Below, in pieces: positions 6,823-14,819 of a DNA stretch of 19,150 nucleotides; within the stretch, counting starts at the first letter, position 1, and every line of letters starts with the position of its first letter. Source of the stretch: Desulfobulbaceae bacterium (GTDB lineage: Bacteria; Desulfobacterota; Desulfobulbia; Desulfobulbales; Desulfobulbaceae); the NCBI GenBank assembly GCA_026990725.1, contig JALXCX010000238.1, positions 1 to 19,150 on the forward strand. The letters run 5' to 3'. A model generated the notes under the pieces. The model was given only the letters and a program-made list of their open reading frames with translations. It searched no databases and had not been told where the DNA came from. A program made the position numbers and the translations under genes.

Positions 6823-7543
6823 GATAATACAGAATTCCTCACGGCCTAAATACAATATCGGAAAACTTGCAGATGAACCGCAGCCTCATCTGCCGCTTGA
6901 AGATGCCATCCGCTCCCGCCGGACAGTACGGCGATATCAGGATAAGCTGGTACCAAAGGCAAAACTCGAATCCCTGCTTCGCCAGTCTACTCATGCGCCA
7001 AGTGCCTGTAATCGTAGAGGATGGAGATTCATCCTGATAGAAAATCCTGAAATTCTTGAATGGCTTTATAAAAAAGGAGGGGCCGCATTTATACCAAAAG
7101 TAAAACAGGCGATTCTTGTCTCCTATTTCCGACACACCGATAATATGGAATGGAAAGACCGCGAACAGAGTGCTGCCTCGGCTATCGCTTTTTTCCAGCT
7201 ACTGGCGCATAAGGAAGGTATAGGTTCCTGCTGGATATGCCATTTGCCACCACAACGTGAGGTAAAAAAATTTTTCAAGATCCCCCCGAACTACATTCCG
7301 ATAGCCCTGCTTACAGTCGGTTATTATCCTAGGAATATGAATGTAACTGAGCGGTGTGTAGACAATGAAGAACTTCTTTCAGTGGATTACTGGAAATTTG
7401 CGGACGCGCCTGATAAAGACGTGGTTGGTCCGAAGTTGTTATTAAAAAAAATATTCCGGAAAACATACTATTTTTTTCCGAAAAGAGAGTGGTTGCGAAA
7501 TCTGACCCATAAATACGAAAAAAAATTTCACAATCATGACTGA
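6815..7543 (+). CDS. Nitroreductase-family flavoprotein in the glycan cluster
   Basis: This 242-residue protein has the FMN-dependent nitroreductase fold. It shows AIRSRRTVRRYQDKLV (31-46, FMN-phosphate site), APSACNRRGWRFILI (61-75, equivalent to the usual S-x-N-x-Q-P-W segment but with Arg-Gly replacing the common Gln-Pro), a central helix QSAASAIAFFQLLAHKEGIG, and ALLTVGYYP. The C-terminal roughly 60 residues form a strongly basic, aromatic tail (KKIFRKTYYFFPKREW) that is unusual for the family. It might hold the protein at the membrane. AGGA at 6803-6806 gives a good ribosome-binding site. It overlaps the GT2 before it by 8 bases and the YbhN-like gene after it by 8 bases, so it is clearly part of the operon. 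The substrate is unknown; a redox modification of a sugar or lipid carrier is inferred from context only. Confidence 0.87.
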   Translation: MSKIIQNSSRPKYNIGKLADEPQPHLPLEDAIRSRRTVRRYQDKLVPKAKLESLLRQSTHAPSACNRRGWRFILIENPEILEWLYKKGGAAFIPKVKQAILVSYFRHTDNMEWKDREQSAASAIAFFQLLAHKEGIGSCWICHLPPQREVKKFFKIPPNYIPIALLTVGYYPRNMNVTERCVDNEELLSVDYWKFADAPDKDVVGPKLLLKKIFRKTYYFFPKREWLRNLTHKYEKKFHNHD

Positions 7544-8468
7544 TGTTCGTGATAAAGCGTCCCGCAGGTTACCATATTTCCTGAAGACAGGTTTTACTGT
7601 TCTTCTGGTGTGTGCGGTTTTTTTTTACTTTAATCCGGGGTCCATCATGACAGAGGCCAGGAAGGTCTCGTTACCTTTATATTTCATTGTGGTGATGGGG
7701 CACTTTATTCTCATGATTGTCAAGGCATTACGCTGGAAAATCCTCTTGGGATCCTTTCAGATTCACTGCACTTACCGACAAGCGCTCAAAGCATATACAA
7801 CGGCGTTTTCATTTGGAACCTTTACTCCCGGACAACTTGGAGATATGGCAAAGGTGATGCTTATCGACAGCGCAAGAGGGAAACGTAAACTTGCTCTCAT
7901 TTCCTCAATATGTGACAGGCTGTGGGATTTGGCGGGGTTATGTTTTGTTAGCTTGGGGTGCATGTTCTTCCTCTTTTCAACGCGTATCAGTGTATCCGGT
8001 ATTTTCCTGTATGGCAGTGTGTTTTGCATTTTATGCGTCGGGATGCTGGCTGGAATCTATCCCATTGCCAGGAAGTTCATCAAGCACAGGACTGAGGCGG
8101 ATATAAGTCTTCTGTTTACCAGATGGCCTTCAGCGCTGGCGTTAACCATACTTGCAATTACGGTACAGATCCTACGCTGGGCCGTTCTTTCGTTTGCCAT
8201 GGGTCTACCGGTCATTACGGCTACGACTATTGCAATAGTAGGTACCCTTGTCGCCCTGATTCCCATATCCATCGGAGGCCTGGGAACCAGAGAAGGTGCA
8301 ATGGCGGCACTGTTCTCCTCAGGCGGGCTTGATCCTGTTTCGGGAGTTGGTTTTTCCCTGCTGATGTTTGGTTCCTATTTAATTGGAGCCGTGGCAGGAG
8401 CTTTACTGCTTCACACATATAAAATAAACATACGGAAACTGAAAAATCCATCTGATAGTGACGATTGA
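7536..8468 (+). CDS. YbhN/LPG-synthase-TM family (UPF0104) membrane protein
   Basis: This 310-residue integral membrane protein belongs to the PF03706 family, which includes the flippase half of MprF and many uncharacterised proteins in glycan clusters. It has the conserved cytoplasmic loop FSFGTFTPGQLGDMAKV (92-107) and the C-terminal PISIGGLGTREGA signature (243-255), within about eight hydrophobic helices. The short hydrophilic tail (LKNPSDSDD) shows that no synthase domain is fused. The start overlaps the nitroreductase stop by 8 bases and has no strong SD of its own, which suggests translational coupling. In this setting a role in moving a lipid-linked intermediate, or in helping the neighbouring GT2/GT-C pair, is plausible but inferred. 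Confidence 0.86.
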   Translation: MTDVRDKASRRLPYFLKTGFTVLLVCAVFFYFNPGSIMTEARKVSLPLYFIVVMGHFILMIVKALRWKILLGSFQIHCTYRQALKAYTTAFSFGTFTPGQLGDMAKVMLIDSARGKRKLALISSICDRLWDLAGLCFVSLGCMFFLFSTRISVSGIFLYGSVFCILCVGMLAGIYPIARKFIKHRTEADISLLFTRWPSALALTILAITVQILRWAVLSFAMGLPVITATTIAIVGTLVALIPISIGGLGTREGAMAALFSSGGLDPVSGVGFSLLMFGSYLIGAVAGALLLHTYKINIRKLKNPSDSDD

Positions 8469-8476
8469 ACAACGCA

Positions 8477-10102
8477 ATGAAAAAAGTAAACGGGTTTTTC
8501 CATGACTTGGGGATATCGATACTGCCGCGAATCCTGACCCAAATATGCCGTGATCCAACTGCTCAATTTTACGGCAGTTGTGACAGAAACTGGTGGCATT
8601 ACAAAATACGGGATTTTCCCTCCATCATTCTCCAGCAAGCCGGATATTCTGTTTATCTCGCTGCTGATGCCGGATCAGGCGGGGATTGTGTTAAAGAGCT
8701 GAAAGCACTCTCTGCCCAGACCTGTCGGTTCTGGAACGAGCAAGGACAACGGCATGGTGCCTTTGAAGAATATTATCCATACGAACAGGGATATCCACCA
8801 CTGGCATTCTCGACCCTTGCAGTGGCTAAACTCTGTGTCGCTGGCGCCGTTGCTCGCGCTGACATTCAAACCGGCCTTGCCGTCGCCTCAAAACAACTGC
8901 TCACACGATTCGAGCCGCAAGCCGCAAATCAACAGGTTGCCGGAACTGCAGCGCTTGCGTTTATTCGACAACTTGCACCGGAACTTGTCCCTGAAACAGA
9001 TTTCCAGACACTCCTTGATCGTACATTTTCTCTGCAGAGCAGGGAGGGATGGTTTCCCGAGTATGACGGTCCTGACCTTGGCTATCTTTCCGTAACAATG
9101 GACTGTTTATGGGACCTGTTTGACATAACCGGTGACAGCCGTTGCCTGCCAGCTATTCACAGCGCGTTTGACTACCTGTCATGGTTTGTGCTGGGACCTG
9201 TCGGCCGGACAGGAATGCTCAACTCGCGCAACACCGATTATATCGTTCCATATGGAATCACGCGCCTTGCCCTGGAATCCGAACAATCGGCAAACCAGGC
9301 TATCCGGGTTCTCCACAGGCTTTATGCTCTATCAAATACTGATGAACATTTTTTTTATTCCGTTGATGACCGCTACTGGTGCCATTATATAGGTCATTCA
9401 CTCTTTCGGGCGCTGAAGCTTCTCTCAAGTAATGAAAACAATCGGCTGCCGCCGGACCAGTCTCAACCACTCTCGACCCAACATAACATGTCCCTGTCTG
9501 GTCATATCCTGCTGGGCAATACCTCTGAAAAGTCACCGGACGTTTTGGTTGCCATGCGAAAAGGTGCCGTTTTTACCGCTGTCTGGCCCGGCGGACAAAC
9601 TGCCAGTGATTTCGGCTGGATTGTAAAATCCGGGAAAAAACTGTTTACCTCGCACTGGTGGTCTCTGGACTGGACGGTTTCAGGAAGAGAAAGCACAGCC
9701 GAGTGTGAAGGGGTGATGGTTGCTCATAAAGAGCATATCAGCCGCCCATGGAAACATTTTGGACTCAGGGTGGCAAGTTTTTTCCTCGGGCACCGTTTAA
9801 TTCGCCTACTGAAACGCTTGATGATATTTAAAACAAATCACAGTCCCCTGACATTCAGTCGCCGGATCCGATGTGAAGGCAATGTCATTATTGTTGAGGA
9901 TCGTATTACCGGATCAGGCAAAGATGATGAGCTGCTGCATGCCCCCAGGGCATCAAAACGTCATGTTGCCAGTGCCGACAGCTACCATCCTGAGGACTGC
10001 AAATTAATAAGAGGAGTGAACCTTACAACCGATATTCACAAAAAGGCAGACGAGACCACCATAACAATGACGTATGAAGTATACGAAGAAATGAATGAAT
10101 AG
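8477..10102 (+). CDS. Uncharacterised alpha/alpha-toroid plus beta-sandwich protein, possible glycan lyase or epimerase
   Basis: This is a 541-residue protein I cannot assign to a named family with certainty. The N-terminal half (to about residue 310) is built of helix pairs with aromatic and acidic motifs: CDRNWWHYKIRDFPS, FEEYYPYEQGYPPLAFST, WFPEYDGPDLGYLSVTMDC, and RNTDYIVPYG. This is the look of alpha/alpha-toroid carbohydrate-active proteins. The C-terminal half is beta-rich (VLVAMRKGAVFTAVWPGG; FSRRIRCEGNVIIVEDRITG), resembling the beta-sandwich of heparinase II/III-like lyases. No signal peptide is seen, so a cytoplasmic site is likely unless it is membrane associated. ATG 8477 is chosen; a TTG at 8465 overlaps the previous stop. 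It closes the plus-strand cluster. A glycan lyase, hydrolase or C5-epimerase role is an inference only. Confidence 0.72.
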   Translation: MKKVNGFFHDLGISILPRILTQICRDPTAQFYGSCDRNWWHYKIRDFPSIILQQAGYSVYLAADAGSGGDCVKELKALSAQTCRFWNEQGQRHGAFEEYYPYEQGYPPLAFSTLAVAKLCVAGAVARADIQTGLAVASKQLLTRFEPQAANQQVAGTAALAFIRQLAPELVPETDFQTLLDRTFSLQSREGWFPEYDGPDLGYLSVTMDCLWDLFDITGDSRCLPAIHSAFDYLSWFVLGPVGRTGMLNSRNTDYIVPYGITRLALESEQSANQAIRVLHRLYALSNTDEHFFYSVDDRYWCHYIGHSLFRALKLLSSNENNRLPPDQSQPLSTQHNMSLSGHILLGNTSEKSPDVLVAMRKGAVFTAVWPGGQTASDFGWIVKSGKKLFTSHWWSLDWTVSGRESTAECEGVMVAHKEHISRPWKHFGLRVASFFLGHRLIRLLKRLMIFKTNHSPLTFSRRIRCEGNVIIVEDRITGSGKDDELLHAPRASKRHVASADSYHPEDCKLIRGVNLTTDIHKKADETTITMTYEVYEEMNE

Positions 10103-10103
10103 G

Positions 10104-13100
10104 TCACGAATTTCTTTGCAGCTCTTCCAATGTTACATTCAAGCAGGCGTATCCCAATCGCGTATCCGGTTCAAGGTATGTTCCTTCCGCCCATTCATTC
10201 CAGGCATTGATAAAGAAAAACCTTTGGTTATCTGTTAATTCCGCCCTGGTGTGGGCAATGGTATCCTGCAGCCATTCCCGATAAATCCGGGTGGAAAAAT
10301 CTGCAAATACTGTTCCCGCCATTTTCCGCCTTGCCGTGTTGTCCCAAGCCAGCATGACTGTTCTAAACAGGGGATAATCAGAAGTTTTCCGTTTTCTATT
10401 CAAGATAAGCTGGCGTACATAGGCCGGATATGAAAGGATCCACCCATTAAATTCATCATCCATATCTTTTGGGGTGACGAGTACTTCGGAATAAAGTCCG
10501 GTATTAGGGGGAAATTCAATTTTGGCATCAAAGTTGATATCCTGAGGATTATCAGGATTTGTAAAGGCATCCATATAAGCTAAATATATTTCACCTATCC
10601 CGTTTTTCCTGCACCATTGCCGCCAGCGATTCGAGGTAGCCTCTGGTTCGGGAAATAACTCCGGACGGTAAATCAGAACAAGGGGTTTGTCTTGAATACG
10701 GATGTAACGGGAATCTTTCAAGTAACGGGATAAATCCTCAATAAAAGAGATATCATCAGCTGCAGAATGGTTCTGGGCCAAAAGAATTTCACTGTCCTTG
10801 CCATCCCAGCATCTGGTCCAGTTTTCATTGGCCCAGCACAGGCAGAAGGGAAACTCAATTTCCGGATGGTCAAGAAAATTGTTGACAGGTTTTTCCAAAA
10901 GACGTTTCCCTCCAAACCAGTAGTGGTAAAAACAAAAACCGTGTATGCCGTATTGCCTGGCAAGCAGCGCCTGTTTTTTGATCACCCGCCAATCTCTCAG
11001 GTCATAATACCCGATATCTTCATGGGGAATCCGGGGCTGAAAATGGTTTGTAAAAAGAGGAGTCCCCTGCCTGGTATTGGTCCATTCGGTAAATCCTTTC
11101 CCCCACCATTGATCATTTTCAGGTATTGCGTGAAACTGGGGCAAATAAAAAGCTATGGGTTTCAAATCCGTCTGTAGGGAGACAGCAGGACTCTTTCCTT
11201 CATAATTTCCGGGAGGCTGGGATTCCTGAACCGATTTGCAGTTGTACACGGCTTCAAGAGCAAGATCCAGATTTTTTCCAAAGGTTGCATAAACAGTGTC
11301 GGTCACATAGGAGATCATTTTATCTTTTATATCCCTATCCAGGGTATAGCGACTTGACACCATCCGATGCACCTGTTCAAATTCCTGGAACAGGATCTTA
11401 TTTCGGTTGGATCTGACAACACTTTCAACGTGGACCCGGTGATAATTAAGCGGTTGCGCCAGATAAGAAATTTTTCCTCCTTCAATCTGTCTCAGATAAA
11501 ATACCCAGTCCCCGGAAATTTTATAGCTGCTTAGTTCCGGCAGGATATTTTTTATACCAATATTACGAATAATGGTTGAACTGACATTGGGAATGATATT
11601 TTTAACAACCATGAACCGAGTAATCTCTTCGGTTCCTGAACAGATATAATTCTTCTGCCAGCGGGCTCTATCTAGATTGTCATAGTAGCCCATATCGACA
11701 TATGTCAGGGCTGCGTCCTTTTCTCCATGAAGGCAATATGATTGACAATAACCGAGCATAACCGCCTGATCCGCCATTTGAGGAAGCATCCGATGCAGAA
11801 AGCCCTCAGCGCAGAAGTCATCACTTTCAGCAATCCAGACCAAATCACCTTTTGCCCTGTTGATCCCTTTTACCCACTGTTTAAAAACAGAGGTGCTGTT
11901 CACAGCGTTGTACATTACTGTACTGATATAAGGATATTTTTTTTGATAACTATCGAGAATATCGATACTGTTGTCAGTGGAGGCATCATCGAGCAATATC
12001 ACCTCGATATCCTGAAAACTCTGGTTGTAAATACTGTCAAGCCTTTCCGGGAGATAGGGAAAATGATTATAATTCGGCACAATAACCGAGACTGCCGGTT
12101 TTATCCCTGCTTCTCTTCGCAGGTATGCAAGAATCTCAAGGCCTGCATTTCCTACAGTGTACTTTTCAAACACCTTCCGGCGGCCGCAGCCGCCTAACCT
12201 CTGGCGAAGCCTGTTATCACCCTGCAGCCGGATAACTTTGTCTGCCATCAAATCAGTATCGAGATATGGAACCACAAAACCTGCATCTTCTTCAACAAAA
12301 AGAGGCATGCCGCCAGCATCGGCAAAACAGATAACCGGTATTCCACGTTCTGCCGCCTCCAGGCATACCAGGGGAAAAGGGTCCTCGCGTGAGGTCATGA
12401 GAAACAGATCACCGGCCTGAAAGTACCGGCGGGGATCATCGACCGGCCCGGTAAATATAACTTGTTCTGCAATACCGAATTTTTCTGCAAGCTGCTGCAT
12501 TGCAGGCCGATCCCCCACACCGTAACCACCACCAATCCAGACAAACAACGGTTGCTCGTCACCGGCTTCAATGACCTTTTTGGCGCATTCAAGAAAAAGA
12601 TCTACCCCTTTTCTGGCATAAATAACCCCGCAGCCGATGACAATAAATTTATCCGCCGGCAATCCAAGGGTGTTGCGAATACTCTTTTTGTCATCAACAG
12701 CAGGAAGAAGGGTATCAGCGGGAGTTATAAAAGGGTAAACGATAATAATTGATTCCTCCTCTGTATCCGTCAGCTGCATGAGACCATCCAACACAGGAGG
12801 AGAAACAGCGATATAGTTTTTCACTCTTGCAGCCATCTGACCGATTTCATTAGGGAAAAGACGATCAACACTCTCACGCATTTCATGTATATGGGCAAAA
12901 AGCGGAACATCTTCCCGCTTCCAGAACGATAAAAATGGTGCGCTGGCAACTGTATTCAAATAAACACACTTAACTTTGGATCCTGCAAAATCATACAGCT
13001 TTTTCGTGACTTCCTCAGCCGGCAGATCCTGCAACTCTGAGAGAATAAGAGTCTCGGCAATATCTCGAAATCGATCCTGCCAGACACCACCGTTAATAAG

Positions 13101-14819
13101 AACAAGGCGGATATCAAGAGCAGTATGGTCACGAAACCACTGCACCAGATCAAGCAACACCTTAGGAGCGCCCGTCTGTGAGGCATCATGACCGACAAAA
13201 AGAACGGTCTGGCCGGATAAATAGCGTTGCTCCATTTCATGGTTATCTCGGGGTGGCCGCATAACTTCCTGTGTTAACCGCCCCTGCTTCCTCCCGTGGA
13301 TGATATAGTGAAGAAGCGGATTCATCCCGCTGAGAGAAGCGTCGGGATAATGGGCCCAGTAAAACGCAGGATCAAAGGTTGGATTCGGACGGCATCCTTC
13401 ATAACCGCCGTGGACAAGAAAGTGGGCCAGGGGATCAAGTTTTTGACGTGCTACATCCGGGTTATTTTCAATATAATAACGCTCATCAAATAACCCGCTT
13501 TGGCGAATAACCTTTTTTTGTTTCCATGTACTCCAGTGGGAAAGAAAAAATTTTGTCTTGTCAATGAAAAGAGGAATCCCAGGAATTCTCCTTGCAGTTG
13601 TTGTCAAACGCGCTGCAATACGCCAGGTCGGACTATTGATAAGTTGCCGGTATTTCACCTCTATATCATTAAATCTTAGCACCTTCTCGGCAAGATCCTG
13701 CTGGAGAAAGGTTATCTGCTCATTTTGGGTCAAGCTCTCTATCTGAAGCTGGTTTATCTGTTCATCACGGCCGGACAGGTCTCCCTGAAGTCTGTTTATC
13801 TGTTCATCACGGTCGGACAGGTCTCCCTGAAGTCTGTTTATCTGTTCATTACGGTCAATTAGCTTTCCTTGGAGTTTTTTTATTTGTCCCTGCCAGACTA
13901 GCTCGGTCTGCTCAATCTCGGCAGTTTGCCTGGCAATTTCTCCCGTCAGCCAGCCCCTCATATCTTTTAGCCTTTGGTGGCGGGCGCGGATCAAGTTTAC
14001 AGCCTTCAACGCAACATCTAATTGTGTCTTGGAAAATGTTTCTTTGACCTCGGGGACCCGAGTACTATATCTAAAATTTTCGAAATCCTCTGCGTACACC
14101 ATCTGAATCAAATCCGCCGATCGCTTCGTAATAAAGTCTGGCAAAAACGGCATCAAACTCTCATTTACGTGATATTTCGAAAATGGAGAAGGCCCCTCCT
14201 TGCCAAGGTGATTTTTTAGTGCGATTTCCAAATCGTCAACATCTTCTATCCGAGCTATCTCGGAATATGGAATCAGGTCTGGGCGCAGGAGGCTCACTTG
14301 GGGAGCCCAGTGGACATCCTTATAATCAGGCAACTCATGATCAGCTACATGTTCGAGAAAATCTTCGAAGGCTTGCACAATGTCGGACAAGTTCTCAATC
14401 GGGCTATTGAAAAAATCACAATTAAGATAGGCTTCGATCTGCAATGGCTCACGCAACAGCAATTTCGACTGCCAGGCTGAAAAAATACGTTTATAAGGAT
14501 TGCGAACAACAGCGAAACGAAAAAAGTTACTTGATTGGATCGCCTCAATAAGTATCTCTGGCGATAAGCCGGTCACATCCGGTGCCACTTTGAAAAATGT
14601 ATCGTGAATAACCAAATCAGGATCCGACTCAGCACTCTCGGGAAAGCTACGTAATGCCTCCGTAGCGCCTACAAGATCTGCAAACCACCATTTTAATGAT
14701 GTGCAGGCCACCTTAGGAGTAGACACGTAGAATAGTTTATATTTCTCTGAGACAAAAGAATTCCAAGATAGATAGTCCCAAACTTTTTGATCCTGAAATG
14801 GTAGGTCAGTCTGTTTCAT
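10104..14819 (-). CDS. Giant fusion: sulfotransferase - coiled coil - GT4 - GT2 - WbsX (GH99-like)
   Basis: This 1571-residue multidomain protein is probably cytoplasmic at the membrane. Residues 25-255 are a PAPS-dependent sulfotransferase with STPKVACTSLKWW (5'-phosphosulfate loop) and AVVRNPYKRIFSAW (3'-phosphate site). Residues about 290-395 are a coiled coil built from 14-residue units (LQGDLSDRDEQINR). Residues 440-515 hold two FD-x-x-YY...NPDV-like repeats. Residues 535-900 are a GT4 (GCGVIYARKGVDLFL; TSREDPFPLVCLEAAERGIPV). Residues 905-1190 are a GT2 (SVIVPNYNHFPYLPERL; DDAS; ESDD). Residues 1215-1571 are a WbsX/GH99-like domain (PIAFYLPQFHAIPENDQWWG; NAWNEWAEG). Such architectures occur in O-antigen and capsule loci. 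The ATG overlaps the methyltransferase stop as ATGA. The stop is one base from the converging gene. Likely role: assembly and sulfation of the glycan exported by the neighbouring ABC transporter. Confidence 0.9.
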   Translation of the reverse strand: MKQTDLPFQDQKVWDYLSWNSFVSEKYKLFYVSTPKVACTSLKWWFADLVGATEALRSFPESAESDPDLVIHDTFFKVAPDVTGLSPEILIEAIQSSNFFRFAVVRNPYKRIFSAWQSKLLLREPLQIEAYLNCDFFNSPIENLSDIVQAFEDFLEHVADHELPDYKDVHWAPQVSLLRPDLIPYSEIARIEDVDDLEIALKNHLGKEGPSPFSKYHVNESLMPFLPDFITKRSADLIQMVYAEDFENFRYSTRVPEVKETFSKTQLDVALKAVNLIRARHQRLKDMRGWLTGEIARQTAEIEQTELVWQGQIKKLQGKLIDRNEQINRLQGDLSDRDEQINRLQGDLSGRDEQINQLQIESLTQNEQITFLQQDLAEKVLRFNDIEVKYRQLINSPTWRIAARLTTTARRIPGIPLFIDKTKFFLSHWSTWKQKKVIRQSGLFDERYYIENNPDVARQKLDPLAHFLVHGGYEGCRPNPTFDPAFYWAHYPDASLSGMNPLLHYIIHGRKQGRLTQEVMRPPRDNHEMEQRYLSGQTVLFVGHDASQTGAPKVLLDLVQWFRDHTALDIRLVLINGGVWQDRFRDIAETLILSELQDLPAEEVTKKLYDFAGSKVKCVYLNTVASAPFLSFWKREDVPLFAHIHEMRESVDRLFPNEIGQMAARVKNYIAVSPPVLDGLMQLTDTEEESIIIVYPFITPADTLLPAVDDKKSIRNTLGLPADKFIVIGCGVIYARKGVDLFLECAKKVIEAGDEQPLFVWIGGGYGVGDRPAMQQLAEKFGIAEQVIFTGPVDDPRRYFQAGDLFLMTSREDPFPLVCLEAAERGIPVICFADAGGMPLFVEEDAGFVVPYLDTDLMADKVIRLQGDNRLRQRLGGCGRRKVFEKYTVGNAGLEILAYLRREAGIKPAVSVIVPNYNHFPYLPERLDSIYNQSFQDIEVILLDDASTDNSIDILDSYQKKYPYISTVMYNAVNSTSVFKQWVKGINRAKGDLVWIAESDDFCAEGFLHRMLPQMADQAVMLGYCQSYCLHGEKDAALTYVDMGYYDNLDRARWQKNYICSGTEEITRFMVVKNIIPNVSSTIIRNIGIKNILPELSSYKISGDWVFYLRQIEGGKISYLAQPLNYHRVHVESVVRSNRNKILFQEFEQVHRMVSSRYTLDRDIKDKMISYVTDTVYATFGKNLDLALEAVYNCKSVQESQPPGNYEGKSPAVSLQTDLKPIAFYLPQFHAIPENDQWWGKGFTEWTNTRQGTPLFTNHFQPRIPHEDIGYYDLRDWRVIKKQALLARQYGIHGFCFYHYWFGGKRLLEKPVNNFLDHPEIEFPFCLCWANENWTRCWDGKDSEILLAQNHSAADDISFIEDLSRYLKDSRYIRIQDKPLVLIYRPELFPEPEATSNRWRQWCRKNGIGEIYLAYMDAFTNPDNPQDINFDAKIEFPPNTGLYSEVLVTPKDMDDEFNGWILSYPAYVRQLILNRKRKTSDYPLFRTVMLAWDNTARRKMAGTVFADFSTRIYREWLQDTIAHTRAELTDNQRFFFINAWNEWAEGTYLEPDTRLGYACLNVTLEELQRNS
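13665..13877 (-). repeat. 42-bp in-frame tandem repeats encoding 14-residue coiled-coil units
   Basis: Within the giant gene a 42-base unit recurs in tandem. GGACAGGTCTCCCTGAAG begins at 13773 and again at 13815, and the flanking TTTATCTGTTCATYACGG is shared by three units. At protein level LQGKLIDRNEQINR, LQGDLSDRDEQINR, LQGDLSGRDEQINQ and a more diverged LQIESLTQNEQITF follow each other. Each unit is exactly two heptads. The central units are nearly identical in DNA, indicating recent duplication. Confidence 0.85.

Noticed and set aside
11742..12197. A plus-strand 151-residue open frame inside the giant gene
   Set aside because: It is antisense to the well-conserved GT2 domain and has no start signal or family-like sequence.
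13665..13877. A CRISPR-like array
   Set aside because: The units are contiguous 42-base tandem repeats without spacers, inside an open coding frame, and they encode coiled-coil heptads.
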